Under the pieces are notes generated by a model that had not been told where the DNA came from, searched no databases, and worked only from the letters and a program-made list of their open reading frames with translations. This document shows positions 35,541 to 47,327 of a stretch of DNA of 64,000 nucleotides, one piece after another. Numbering within the stretch: the stretch's first letter is position 1; each line of letters opens with the position of its first letter. This stretch comes from Marisa cornuarietis (lineage: Eukaryota > Mollusca > Gastropoda > Architaenioglossa > Ampullariidae). The position numbers were made by a program, and so were the translations under genes. The stretch is from NCBI GenBank assembly GCA_004794655.1, contig SMMW01000022.1:558001-622000 (forward strand), given 5' to 3'.

Positions 35541-38500
35541 CAGGTAATGAATGATGACCCGTGGCTCCGACTGGCTAGTCCTTCGACAGCGCCTACCCAA
35601 CCGTTGTTGAACGGGCTATTGACGCTCTGTTAGGGACAGCAAGAACGCGACAAAGCACGCACCTTTAGCAGAAACAGAGCTGGAAACCATCGATCTGAGA
35701 CTAATAGATTTCTGTCCAGCTCTGCCGGAAGATGTAAAGTTGCCATATCAGTACTAGTAAGACAATACTGTCTCAATATTTCATTTGCCCTGCCACTGTA
35801 TTTTCGTATTTTCACAAGCTGTCTACGCTGCAAGCGTTTTTTTTTCTTGACCTGCAATAGATATTTTTAAATTTCTACTTAATAGAAGAAGTTGGTGTAT
35901 GTTCCTATTTTGTGATGGTTTAAATGACTGTGAGTGGAAGTTTCTTGGCAGCGCGGGTGCAAAACCTATCCAGTAGTTGTAGATCGGCGGCGAAATGGAG
36001 CCGGGATGACTGACCCTGGCACCACGCCGTCCTTATGATGCCACGATCGGGGAACTGAGACGAAACGGTCAGCCTCCAACTTAATCTTTACTTTCTTTCC
36101 GAGTATGCAGACGACATTTGGGAAGAGATTTGCTGCGATCTCGAAAACACATTTCAAGGAAATAATAAAAAGACTAAGGGAGAGTTAGAGTGCAGGTGGC
36201 CAAGTGAGAGGAAGGAGGATATTTAGCGATAATATTGACCCCGTCGCTGTGTGCCTCCGGGGCAAGGGGAACCTCCTTGAGTATACCGACGGTATATCTG
36301 ATGCAAGGGGCAGCAACCAGACGCTAGCTCGCGGCAGAAACGAATTGCATCCCTGGGGATTTCACTTTTCATTCCAGCCCGTGGTTTAGAAGACCGCTTT
36401 CTTTCCCTTCCATATGCACGGTCTTCTGTGGTCAACAGACTTCTGTCCGTCTAGTCTGATTGGGTAGTCTCTCGTTGTGTGTGTGATGGCTTATTTGTGT
36501 ACCTAATTGTTTTCGTGCGTATGGTCATGAGTGCATCGAAACTCTTCTGGACTAGGGGAAGAAGGGTTCTGGGAGTGGAGAGCGCAGGCTCTGTGAAGTT
36601 CGGACGAAGCACTGTACCAAACACGCGACAGACCGTACTAAGCGGCGCTCTCAACCTTAACCTTCTCCTCGGAGCTTTGACCTTTTAAACTCCTCGCAAG
36701 GTGCGTGTTTGTGGGCAGAAGACGGAGCACATTGGTTTCCGGAACTGAAAGAGCAGACGATAGAGCTCGCATGTTTCGGAGACAAAAGGGCAGGTAAACA
36801 GAGTAAGTACTACGTTTCCACACACTGCAGGGGGAAATAACTATATCACACCCGCTTCCGAAATATGACACACGCGGCTTACCGTCAGAAGACAAACGAA
36901 AACCGTATCGGAGGTGGGGTGTGTGTGGGAGGTTGGGGGGGGGGCGGCGAACAACAGCATGAACGAATAGAAACGTATCGTGTGACACATTTGTGTGCTA
37001 GTGTTTGTCGATCTGTGTATATTAGCATGAGTTAATGCGTGCTTATGCGAGCATGCTGTTGTGCATGTGTTAAAAAGAAAGACCCGAGGAAGGCTTAACG
37101 TGAAAGAGAACACAGGCTAGAGAAAGAGGAAAATGAGGTTTTAGTTCCTTAAAGCTTTTGTTCCTTTAGTCCAAAATTATTTTAAAGATTAATTTAAGAG
37201 ATTTTTCCACAGATATTGACAAAAACAATAAGGAGGCACAAACTGAAAACAATAATACTTGAACAGCGACCAAGCATTTCCTGTGTCGCAATTGCTTCTG
37301 ATAATATGTCCTAACAGAAATGACATTTTAGTAAAATAAATCCCAGTCCATGCAAGAAATGCGTGTTGTTTTATACCAGATAGCTTCTACTACTAGTACT
37401 CATTAGTTCTCGTGTTTATATAGTACCGATAGTATTTTTGACATTTGTTTATCTCTTTTCCCATCTTTTATATTCTCCCCTCGCTCGCCCCCCCCCCCTT
37501 CACCTGCTCTCTATATATGAAGCTACTAGAACTTGGAAATGAAAAATAATAATATTCACCAGCTGTTTAACGTTGCGTTTGTTTTATTTATGTGATTCTT
37601 TTAATTATAAAAGTCTCTTCTTTCACCGACTGGTCGAAACAGATGAAGTCACTCTTGAGCCAACAGACACTAGCATGGGATTAATTTAGTGATAATGAAG
37701 CGTTCTGTCTTTGTTTGAAGAGCTCGTAAAGATGCTTCCGGAAATGTATCCGTCAGAGGACGGGGATGGACGTCAGAAACAGATCCGTTGATAGTCAGTA
37801 CCCGTGGTTTTCCACCCGAAAGAACGTAGCAGAGGAGATTAAAGATACAATGTGCGGCGACTGAAGGACTAATAGAGAACAAAATGAACATTGATTTTTT
37901 TTTTAAAAAGAAGTCGCGAGAGCATGTCGCAGACAGAAAATTCAGCGTCCCTTTTACCAGTGCAGGCGGTGGCGGAAGTTCTAATTGTTCTTGTCGACGC
38001 AAACTTCGTGCAGAGAGTAACCACGGGGCTCGTGACGACGGCCCGTTAGCGTGCTGCAGGTCTGCAGCTTCTAATGGGGAACCAACGTGTGACGCGGGCA
38101 GGCAATAAAGTGGAACATTTCGAGTGAGTGAAGGTAGAGAAGTGTGGTCGTGAGACGCAGGTGGCAGCAGAAGTAGAGGCTTTGTTTTAAATCTTATTTT
38201 AACATGAAAGACTAAGAAAGCCGCAATGTCTTTGATTTGGAACACTGAAGCTTGCGGACTGCAGAAGCCTTTTGTTCATTGGCTGACGCCTTTTTAATAA
38301 TTTATGGAAGCAGTTTCACAGCTGGCTCTTCCATTGGCCTGCCATTCTTCTTTACGTATCATCACATCCAGATTGGTTTCCAGACTGAGAAAAAAGGTTG
38401 CGCGACACTGTTCTCAATTTTTTACTTTTTCCCTATCTCATTTCTCTTTCTCTCTCTCTTACTAAAAGGAGCTCATTTTGTGTTCTCTGGTTTTTACATT

Positions 38501-39976
38501 AAACAAAATGTAACCTTATACGACCTTATCTAGTGTCTACAATATGATACGCGCAAAATCTCAACTGTGCTATGGCCACAATTTTATAACACTTTCTATT
38601 TTTACTTCGATGTTTTTGTTTCTGCGATTTCTTAAATAAGGTATATTCTTTTCCGTGCTCAGTCCCGCAAGGGGGTGAACCCATTGTTTACCAAATGGTA
38701 AATCACGTTTGTTCAAGAACCAACGGAATGAAGACAGCTCATCAACGAGGGAAGAGGAGGGTGACGTATACTTTTGCCGAGATCCGAAAGGTGCGGATGG
38801 GGAGCAGTCTGGTTTTTTTTTCTTGTTTCTTTCTTTTTGTCGTTCGCGGTGCATTCTGTGGCGTCCTTCCATCAAGCAATAACCCGCCGGCCTGTCTGAC
38901 GACCTCTTCTCAGATCGATTTGGGTTAGCGCACACACTAGCCAGTTCGTTACCCGCGTGGTGTAGCGGGGCTGGAACCATGACTTTTCATAAAAGATAGC
39001 GAGAAAGAAAAGATGAGCACCATCCAATTTTTAAAAAAAACGAGACTAACAAAAAGCCGGGCTCAGTAAAAAGTAGTCTCTTAACACTCGTAAACGACCA
39101 AAAGCTTACCCGACTACTTCTTTGTGGACATTTTTTTTCCTACATCTGACGTCAGCAGAGCTTCTTTCTCGTGTCGTTTCCGGTATTTGATTTTCTTCTC
39201 TCCCCTGTCGGGCCTCCTCGTCCAGTACTGATTTGCTGGTCAGATAATTGTGCGGTGGATATCCTTCACTGTCCCCCTTCTGCCCCTAACTACCTGCTAC
39301 TGTCGCTGGCGTTTCCATCTCTGTCCCCAGCCGCCCACGTCCCCGCTTCCTAGTTTCGGTAAATAAAGGGGGGACGGAGTTTGTCTTGGGAGGATGAGCA
39401 CGCTAGCGATGCAGAGCTGTTCAGTCCAGTCGTGACCGAGACTGCCGAAGCTTCCTTTAGGTTTGTGTCCTCGAGGGAAATCGCTTTTAAAATGATGCCA
39501 TCTTTTCGCGGACACAAAGTGACAATGACAGCTCACACTCCCCGGAAAGGATTGCAGCTTACGCTTACTTCGTTTATATCAGTGTAGGATGAAGGTTCGG
39601 GGGAGGAGGGGAGGGGTGGACAGCTTTGGAGGGAGTGTCCTGCGACAGGTTGGAAAATAAATGACGGAAGGACGTCTCGGCGTGGAGGAGTAAATAATGA
39701 CCTCTACCCTACTTTTGCAAACGCAAGAGCGGTCAGTTGTGCTTGTCGTCCTCCCCCCCCCACTCCCTGGGGCTCCGCCTCCGCCCTTTGAGCTTTGCTC
39801 TAGCGTGGACCACCATGGGTGTCTCGTCTGTGGGGACTTTCGTCGTCTTGGGCTAGCCTGTGGTCTTGTAAGCCTTCGCGTCAAACGGACGTGCGTTCCA
39901 CTGTGTCAAACAGATGAAAGTCAACGTATCAGATCGATGTGGGTGTCTTGTGTGTTCAATAGATGTGCCTGCCTGC

Positions 39977-39979
<3 letters not shown>
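35541..39979. other. no gene seen; region upstream of lin-28
   Basis: Mixed composition. The longest frame of the whole window (191 codons, minus, 37670-38245) mixes Leu/Pro/Ser-rich segments with no domain I recognise and no splice or promoter support. Distal lin-28 promoter or untranslated exons could lie here, but nothing marks them clearly. Confidence 0.5.

Positions 39980-40042
<63 letters not shown>
39980..40042. repeat. (TG)n-(AG)n compound microsatellite upstream of lin-28
   Basis: About 23 TG units run directly into about nine AG units, ending about 117 bp before the proposed lin-28 start codon. Alternating purine-pyrimidine tracts of this length can adopt Z-DNA, and the AG part is a homopurine run. 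If the proposed first exon is right, the tract lies in the proximal promoter or 5' leader and its length could affect expression. It is certain as a repeat; a regulatory role is inference. Confidence 0.9.
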
Positions 40043-40158
40043 ATAAAGATAGAAAGAGATTAGATGCTTTTTGATTGCTTCTGCACTAGTGCACTAGTTA
40101 GTTAATTTAAAGAGACAGTTTCGAACGGCTACGTTGCCGATACATAGGAAATTGTAGC

Positions 40159-40195
40159 ATGGGCGACAGGTCTAAAGTCAACCACGACGACATCA
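40159..40195 (+). CDS. lin-28: lin-28, proposed first coding exon
   Basis: Proposed start of the Lin-28 protein. The ATG has A at -3 and G at +4, and it is the first ATG after an in-frame TAA at 40108-40110. Twelve codons (MGDRSKVNHDDI) plus one base precede a GT at 40196 (ATCA/GTGAGG). This leaves a phase-1 junction, exactly what the next exon needs; joining completes a serine codon and runs into the glycine run of exon 2. The intron would be 174 bp, ending in a good pyrimidine-rich acceptor. Vertebrate LIN28 also has a short N-terminal exon before the cold-shock exon. If the intron is retained, the frame reads about 37 more codons to a stop near 40306. The donor is not perfect (A, not G, at -1), and a distant alternative first exon cannot be excluded. 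A 13-codon upstream ORF (40064-40105) would lie in the leader if transcription starts upstream of it. Confidence 0.55.
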
Positions 40196-40369
40196 GTGAG
40201 GATGTTGCCAGTCCCCTCAAACACATTGCACATCCTCACACACTAGAAAGACTTGGTACACGCATTGACGCAAAATGGCATCTAGCAGATATGTGTATCC
40301 GATTTTAACGTTGGCACTACCTCGATGTTAGAGATGTCTTTACCGATGTCTGTTTTCTGTGTTTGACAG
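40196..40369 (+). other. proposed lin-28 intron 1
   Basis: Proposed 174-bp intron between the short first coding exon and the first cold-shock exon. It starts GTGAGG and ends in a pyrimidine-rich stretch before GACAG. It carries a stop near 40306 in the exon-1 frame, so retention would truncate the protein before the cold-shock domain. The acceptor is well supported by the exon it borders. The donor rests on phase matching, the consensus +1 to +5 bases and the ATG context. Confidence 0.5.
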
Positions 40370-40488
40370 GTGGGGGCGGCGGAGGAGGAGGAGGCAGAAG
40401 GCGCGGTTTCTGCAAGTGGTTCAACGTGGCAAAGGGATGGGGGTTCATCACACCTGATGATGGCGGCCAAGACGTCTTTGTCCACCAG
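40370..40488 (+). CDS. lin-28: lin-28, exon with first half of cold-shock domain
   Basis: Encodes the N-terminal half of the Lin-28 cold-shock domain, a beta-barrel that binds the pre-let-7 terminal loop. After two bases completing a split codon come eight glycines and a basic RRR, then [20 protein letters not shown] and QDVFVHQ. Both nucleic-acid-binding motifs are visible: an RNP1-like KGWGFI (K-G-F-G-F-I in most cold-shock proteins, with Trp here) and the RNP2-like DVFVHQ. The KWFN and DVFVHQ blocks are diagnostic of the family. The acceptor is TTTGACAG/GT after a T-rich tract and the donor is CACCAG/GTAGGC. The exon ends in phase 0 directly after DVFVHQ, which as I recall is also where vertebrate LIN28 is interrupted. 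The glycine run comes from GGC/GGA codons and may vary in length between individuals. Read-through into the intron gives 24 further residues and a stop at 40558, a truncated half-domain. Confidence 0.95.
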
Positions 40489-40970
40489 GTAGGCCGAACT
40501 TACTCTTTGATGCAAAACGGCCGGTTGACTTCAGTGTTCTGCAGACTTTGCAGACTGTGATGTTTACATCGATGGTTTCACGGGACAAGAAATCTTAGGA
40601 AGTCCTTTATGACTGTTCTGTGGGTCTAAGAAATCGCATTTGTAGGTCGCTGATGATGGTCTGGTGATGGTTTGGTGTCATCGTTCACTTTCATATACTA
40701 CATCGGGTAGTTATGTCGCACCGTAGAGTCGACTGCGAGTACAATAGATAATAAAGTTGTGTTTGTATAGGGGTGGGGAAAGAGGGAAATAAGCTTTATC
40801 TTCTGTTGCGGCAGTTCCCCGGTTTTTGTGATTTTGTCCGGGGCACTGTCATGCGCTCCGATGTTTTCTTGCCGCATTGTTTTTTTTTATAATGATTTTA
40901 ATAATTTACTAGTCATCTTTTTTCCTTCATCGAGGTCGTAGGAAGTGAAGAATCCTCCGTCGCACACAAC

Positions 40971-40980
40971 GCGCATGCGC
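40971..40980. promoter_or_regulatory. perfect NRF1-type palindrome in the lin-28 intron
   Basis: GCGCATGCGC, the ideal NRF1 palindrome, lies about 480 bp downstream of the first cold-shock exon in a locally CpG-containing stretch. It could mark an intronic enhancer or alternative start. It is a single motif, so support is modest. Confidence 0.3.
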
Positions 40981-43900
40981 TAAAAAGGCGGTACTTAGCA
41001 AATAGGGTTCGCGCGATTACCAGGCTCAGTTGCTCTCGACAAATCCTCCTGCTATCAAAGGCCTGTTTACGACGGTCGCTAAGCAGACCAAAGCTCCTGT
41101 AGCTATCTACCTGTAATTATCTGGTTCGTTTGCAAGGCGACCTTTCAATTATCGGGTTCGCTTACTACAGGACCGAATTAGCCAAAGTCTTCTATAATTA
41201 TCCGGCAAGAGATTCTTCTTCCTTCGCTGCGTGGGGGCATGTCTCGTAACCCTGACGAAGTGTTGGGTGATCACAAGTATATGTGACCAGAAACAATGTT
41301 CGTGTTCGATTTAAAAAATAACTTGCCATTTGCTGTGAGTACTACCCAGTCTTATTTGTGTTTGTAATTTATTCATTACCAGCTGCTGCCCCAGTAACAC
41401 CGTTTAATAGTCAAAGCAGCGATACCTCAGCTATCGAGCTGCAAAAAGGCAGAGGAGTACAGAACATTTGCGGGGTCCTGGGGCTGCTAGCTACGTGGTT
41501 TCCTCTTTGTGAGTCTGGGGCGATCAGCGCGTTGACCACGAGAAACTTGCGAGCACGTTTATCTCGCAACAAGCGAATAGCATTGTTGAAAAAATAAATA
41601 ATGCGTGATTCGTGTAACGCAAAATCACGCAGGTATAGAAAAATGGTCTCCGCGCTTAAGACGAATTGAAAAATGAAGAGTGCGTGCAAGAAACAGAAAA
41701 ACGGGGCAACAATATGGACAAAATACCTAAGACATAAAGAAACATGTGCGTTCTGGCACGGATTTATTGCAACGCTCTGGGGTAGTGTGCATGAGAGGGG
41801 ATGTCGTAAGCCGTTGATTGGTGTGCATGTGGGGTTTTTAAAAGGAAAATTAAGTCGATGGACATTTTCATTATATTATCAGTTAAAATCATGCATAATT
41901 TTAGAAAGCAATAACAAATGAAAAAGGTTCATTTTACATCTATGTCTTAAGCATTGCATTTATCTGTGGCTTTTGCCATGAGATAGCCTTAGTTGCTGAC
42001 TTGGCATAAAACAACAATTAACTAACATCTGTGGCTTTGAAAAAAAATAGCCATCATTTAAAATTTTGTTCTTTCTGAGTTTAGATATAAGAGGTAAACA
42101 TAGAACTGGAAAGAACTTTCTGAATCCGTCTGTAGGGATCATGTAGAAAACAAAGGTGACAAAGCCTGGATGTCTGGGTCTTGTGCGCACCCCTTCATGC
42201 ATGCTCAGTTTAGCAGTTTATTGTAACTAGTTGGTCATGGTCCGGAATAAGCATTATTATGAAAAATTATGCTCTGTACTCAACATTAAACACAATCTTT
42301 ACTGTTATCTCTAATACACTGCACAAGATTTAATATAATTTATGCAGGTATGTGTTAATATGCTCATTATGTAAGAAGTATCTTTACAACGTTTATTTTT
42401 TAAATTTCATTGTTAGAAACAGAAGCCGTCTTAACAAAAGCATAGATCAATAAAATGAGCTTTCGTTGTATAAAAAGTAAATTATGAAGTTGAAATAAAT
42501 TGTAGCGTGTATCAGATTAACAACAGTATATAAGTTTATACTTGCAGCTTAATGCATTCTTTTCTTACACGTTAGATACTGTATATTTTTATAGTTCACA
42601 TGTGATGTAAGTACAGTCTTATACTTTTACTGGTATGCATATGCAATCATATACACATACAGACTAATAATGTTGACTATGATGGAATGAGAATCGCAGT
42701 TTACAATTTTAGCTAGCAGCTTCAGTAGCACTCTGACACTGACCTGTTTGTGCTGCAATCGTTTGGCGACTGAAGACCGTCTTTCAGATGCATCCTTTAA
42801 TTTTTAGGCAACTTAGTTTTGCTATAAAGGTGTAGGAACTGTATCCCAAAGAAATTGAGACACAAAGCGCAAGCCGCACTGTTCGCTCGTTCGTGTCCTC
42901 GTGAAGCTTTATACCAAGTGTTTTGGAGCACAAAGCTTTGTAGTTTAGTAGCTTTACGTTTACTTTCTTCTTAAATTTCTGTCATTCGGAAACTGATGAA
43001 AAATATTTTTGAGTTCCCTCCTTTTTTTCGGCAATCGGGTAGCAGCTTGCTTTTTCATTGCGCTTGGTAAAGAGTCACTTGCATACGTCATAAGGTCACG
43101 TGGTGGAGAACGAGGCTGTGTGGAAACAAAGGAAAGAGTCCGGTGTAATTGCTCTCATTAAACGCAACACCCTACATAACCTTCAACTATTTGCATATGA
43201 ACAGATAAGAAAATTGATGAGATTCAAAATGATCACACTCTTTATGAGGTTTTAACTAGTTTTATTTTGCCTTGAAAGTCCCTTTAAGTACAAGTCGACT
43301 TGGGTAAATATGATCCTAATGGCCACTTGCCCAGCTGTTAAACTACTTATGCAGAGAACGAAATAGCGTCGTAAACGGCTTTCTTATCTTCTTAATTTTT
43401 TTTTTTGGTTTCCATCACCTCAAATTACTGACAGATGATACAGGTAATTAGTGGCTTATGATTGAGGTAACTGTAAGTGGAAAGGCTTGGGTTTTTTTTT
43501 ACTGATACTTTTTCCGTTTTCTTTAATAAAACGCTGTGTCTGGCTGTGATCAGCGTCAAAGTTCAATCAATCTTAGCCTATATATATATATATAATTGCT
43601 GTTTTTCTGTGGTAGGAAGAATTGTTTCGTCTCACAAAAATCTTACAAACAAACGACTGGGTAACGCTTGTTTGCAGTTTGAGGACGCGTGCTTGTTGAT
43701 TCTTCTCAACGTTAAAAAGTTTGAAGACGGTTCTGGTTGTCTGCATCGCATTGTATTTATATTCTGGGCTTTTTACAAATGTTAAAGTTCTTCGTAATGG
43801 CTACGTAGAATTATTTTGATAGAATACTAGCTCGGGTTTCCGATTGAAAGTATATTTCATTGCGCTAGAGTCATGCCGGCGATAAACTATTTCTAGATCC

Positions 43901-45509
43901 TACTGTTTTGGTAGACGTTTAAGTATACAACATCGCAAAAAAATTAAAAAAAAAACTAAAATAAAAAAATAGAGCAATCGCACGATTTGCGGATAATTAC
44001 CCATTGTGAAACAGATTTCTAAATGTTAAAATAAAAATCTCTGAGGAAATGCCTTTACAAAACAGAAAAAACAAAGTGAAAACGAAACTCTTAAATGCTA
44101 GTTGACATAGGATATCTAAAAAAAGATAAAAGGACTTATAAATTATGTGTTACTTTGTCTGTATGCCAGCCCTGATGGTATTAGGAGTGAACGTAAAATT
44201 GTTGCGATTAATTACACGTACCCTTATTTCAATAATGCTTGGGGATCCCTAAATCAGTTCTCTAGCCAGAAATCCAACGAATTTGAAATTAGCTGGATTT
44301 ATGTTATGCTTACCACATGTGCAATCACAACAATGATCAGCTCATTCAAAGGCAACTGATGTTCATTATCTTAGTTAGTAATTTACCTAGACATAATAAA
44401 AAGTTAACGTGCCTTCGTTATAATCAGTGCATTCCCTTGTTCAAAGGTGCTGCCTTTGGCTTTGTGAAAGACCATATCTCCATTCTAATATTTGTATTTC
44501 ATTTTATATTATTATTGTCGCCTTATGGAGCTCAGAGATATAGCTGTGTTGCAGTATGGTAAACATGCAAATATGTATATACGTGTGTTTGGATGACAAA
44601 TAAACTAATTTGGTATAGTGTAGATTAAACAGTTTTTATGATGAAGTGCGACTACTGAGTTTTGAGACATCACTTTGCTACTTGAGAGTATGGGCATAAT
44701 CCCTGTTATTGGAGCCATACTATTAGAATGTATCTTTAAAAAAATGCATATGCAAGAAGACCTGTAAATACAGGCAGTCTGATTATTTTGTAATTCTATG
44801 TACATTAAAATAATTAAGTAATGAGACAAATTGGTATGCACATGCACTCATGTTTGCACCATATGAGAAGCTAGTTACACCATAGTGATAATAATTGTCA
44901 TGGTGTGATAATTTGCGTGTTGACCTTTCATTTCAACAAATAGCCTTGTATTGTGACGGCATATTTACTGGATAGTTATGTGACAGTCAGTTGTGATAGT
45001 ACAAATGGTTATGATAAAGAATTCTGTACTAAAAATTCATTATTTCTTTAGTGTGAAACACATCACAAAAATTAAAATAAACTCCTCCCCTTCCAATCCC
45101 TTTAATTTTCAATAGCGAGATATAAATATAGAAGAATACAACAGGCTGCAAAAGTTGCATAGGCTTGAAAAACAAACAAATAATAATTCTAGATTTGAAG
45201 AAAAAGGTTTGTCAAATGAATAAAAAGAGAATGTTTGAAATTCTTTTCGGTACACAACAACACGTGATTATGCAGGGTGTAATTGAGGTTGATAATAGGC
45301 GAGAACAGCTGCATGAAAAGTTTGTGAAATATTATTCATCCTTATTTTTGGACCACAGGAGGAAGTAGTAGTTACTGCACATAAACATATTCACATTTCT
45401 GCAGGATTTTGTTTACTTTTCCTACAAATGAAATATGCATACAAATAATATCTGCTTTCGAATAATATCTGTCCGCTTTTTCTCTGCAAGAATCTCCCTT
45501 GTGGCTGTT

Positions 45510-45617
45510 ACATCTGTACTATCTTCTGTTCACCTAACATCTGTACTATCTTCTGTTCACCTAACATCTGTACTATCTTCTGTTCACCTAACATCTGTAC
45601 TATCTTCTGTTCACCCA
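45510..45617. repeat. 27-bp minisatellite, four units
   Basis: Four near-identical 27-bp units (ACATCTGTACTATCTTCTGT plus TCACCTA), the last with one C change. The unit is a multiple of three, giving the repeated TSVLSSVHL in one frame. The near-identity suggests recent expansion. It lies within the large lin-28 intron. Confidence 0.9.
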
Positions 45618-47255
45618 AAAGCTACACCACTACTTCTACACTGATGTCCGTTTCCTAAAACTATCCAAGATGTATCCCGCTTTACAACAAGAAGACAACA
45701 GTCGTATGGCTGAAGCGGAAGTCCGCTTCATAAAAACTATTCTTAGTAACCCATATGGCTGCCCCTGTGGAATCGATTCGCGGAGGGCGGAAAGCTGTCC
45801 ATTGAAGCCACGGAAGTCCCTGATTGAAGCTGACTAGGGCGATCGGCCACTCAGTACGTTTTGAGGCCAGATGAATGGAAAAGTTCGCTCATGGAATGTT
45901 GACCCCGGGCTGGCAAACAGTACCCTTGACCTAGGTCACCCACTCCCGCCCTTTCGCTAGATTGCCACCTTTGCGGGTTGCCTCCCTATAAGGCGTCGGG
46001 CTGCGTGCCATGGGGGCCCAGGGTTCTCTCCCCTTGGTTTGACCCACTGGCGTGACGGTTTCTCTTGTGACCTTCGTGACACAACCAACTGCCTCGAGCC
46101 ACGTCTCTCACAGACCTTCACCCCAACTTTAGGGAAGGTCTCTGCCATCCTTCTAGTTCCTTGCCGTTATCACGTGCTTTGATAAGAAAACTTCTGTTTC
46201 ATTCACCCGTTTTTGTTTTTGTGTGTGTGTGTGTGTGCACAAATTATTTTCTTTTGATCTACACTAAAGAGATACACAATTTCTGATCTTTTTATTTTTT
46301 TTTAATCGATGCCGACAGAATGGTTTGTTTTTAATTATGAGTTAACGTTGTCAGTTGCTTTCGAAGCGTTTAATAAATTAACTTTGATGTTGAAGTCTTA
46401 TTTCTTGTGCTGTATCAAATAGTTATGGCTTCTTAATATAAATTTTTTTTAAATACCTCAATTCACTTTCCATCCTAACTCCCTTCCCTCCCCTTCCGCC
46501 GAAAATGAAACAGAACCAAAAATAATACAACTGTGTCTTTGTTGTTAAGATATCGGCACATCTGCTTGTGTTGCGCCCTCCTCTCTGTACCACTCATCAG
46601 AATAGAGAAAGTCGGCAGATTCCAGTCCCACAGTTGGGAATTCTCAGCTCGTTTTCCATTGCAACTGTGTCTAAAATCCAAGCATTCGAAATCCGACACC
46701 AAGACCCATTTGTAACCAGACCAATATGGACGAACGTGTGAATAAGGTTGATACAGTTTTTATATATATGGCAGCTGTAAACAAACACAAACAAACCACC
46801 CTAAATATTAAAAATACCTTTGGCAATCGACGAACTCTCGATCACTCCTTAGTGCATCTATGACCATTCATCTTGTTTATTTATGAGCGTTACGGCGTCG
46901 TGCGTTTTCTGTTGCTTGTGATTGTGTGTTGTCGGTTTGTTTGCGCAGACCACGTTGTGTTCGCTTTACACTGGAAAATGCAACAACAAAAATTATAATT
47001 GTAATATTTGCGACTGTTGGGTCATTTGTGTATACATGTCTTTTAAAGTACAAATAGCCTTACAGTGAATTATTATGAGATCTTTAACTGGTCAAACAGA
47101 ATTCTAATTATTTTTAAATGATCTCCACAGAGAGTTACTGTAGGTTTTGGCGTAGAATTAATTGTCCTCTTAGTTTCAGATGTTGAAAATGCGATAAAAG
47201 GTGCAGTGTGAAAGCACCCCTGCCACCCATCTAGCCCCAGACTAAGATACCGTCC

Positions 47256-47327
47256 TTGACCAGTTGTTTTTATCGCCCATTGACCATGGTCAGACCAGGG
47301 TCAAGTGTGCATGGGTCAGGAGGTCGG
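47256..47327. promoter_or_regulatory. cluster of nuclear-receptor-type half-sites
   Basis: TTGACC, a perfect palindrome TGACCATGGTCA (47281-47292), AGGGTCAAG, GGGTCAGG and AGGTCGG fall within about 70 bp, giving five to six TGACC/GGTCA half-sites in both orientations. Such half-sites are bound by nuclear receptors singly or in pairs. The lin-28/let-7 pathway is steroid-controlled in some animals, but linking that to this site is speculation. Confidence 0.2.

Noticed and set aside
37670..38245. Longest open frame in the window (191 codons, minus strand).
   Set aside because: No recognisable domain, uneven Leu/Pro/Ser-rich composition, no promoter or splice support. A frame of this length is plausible by chance in 64 kb read in six frames.
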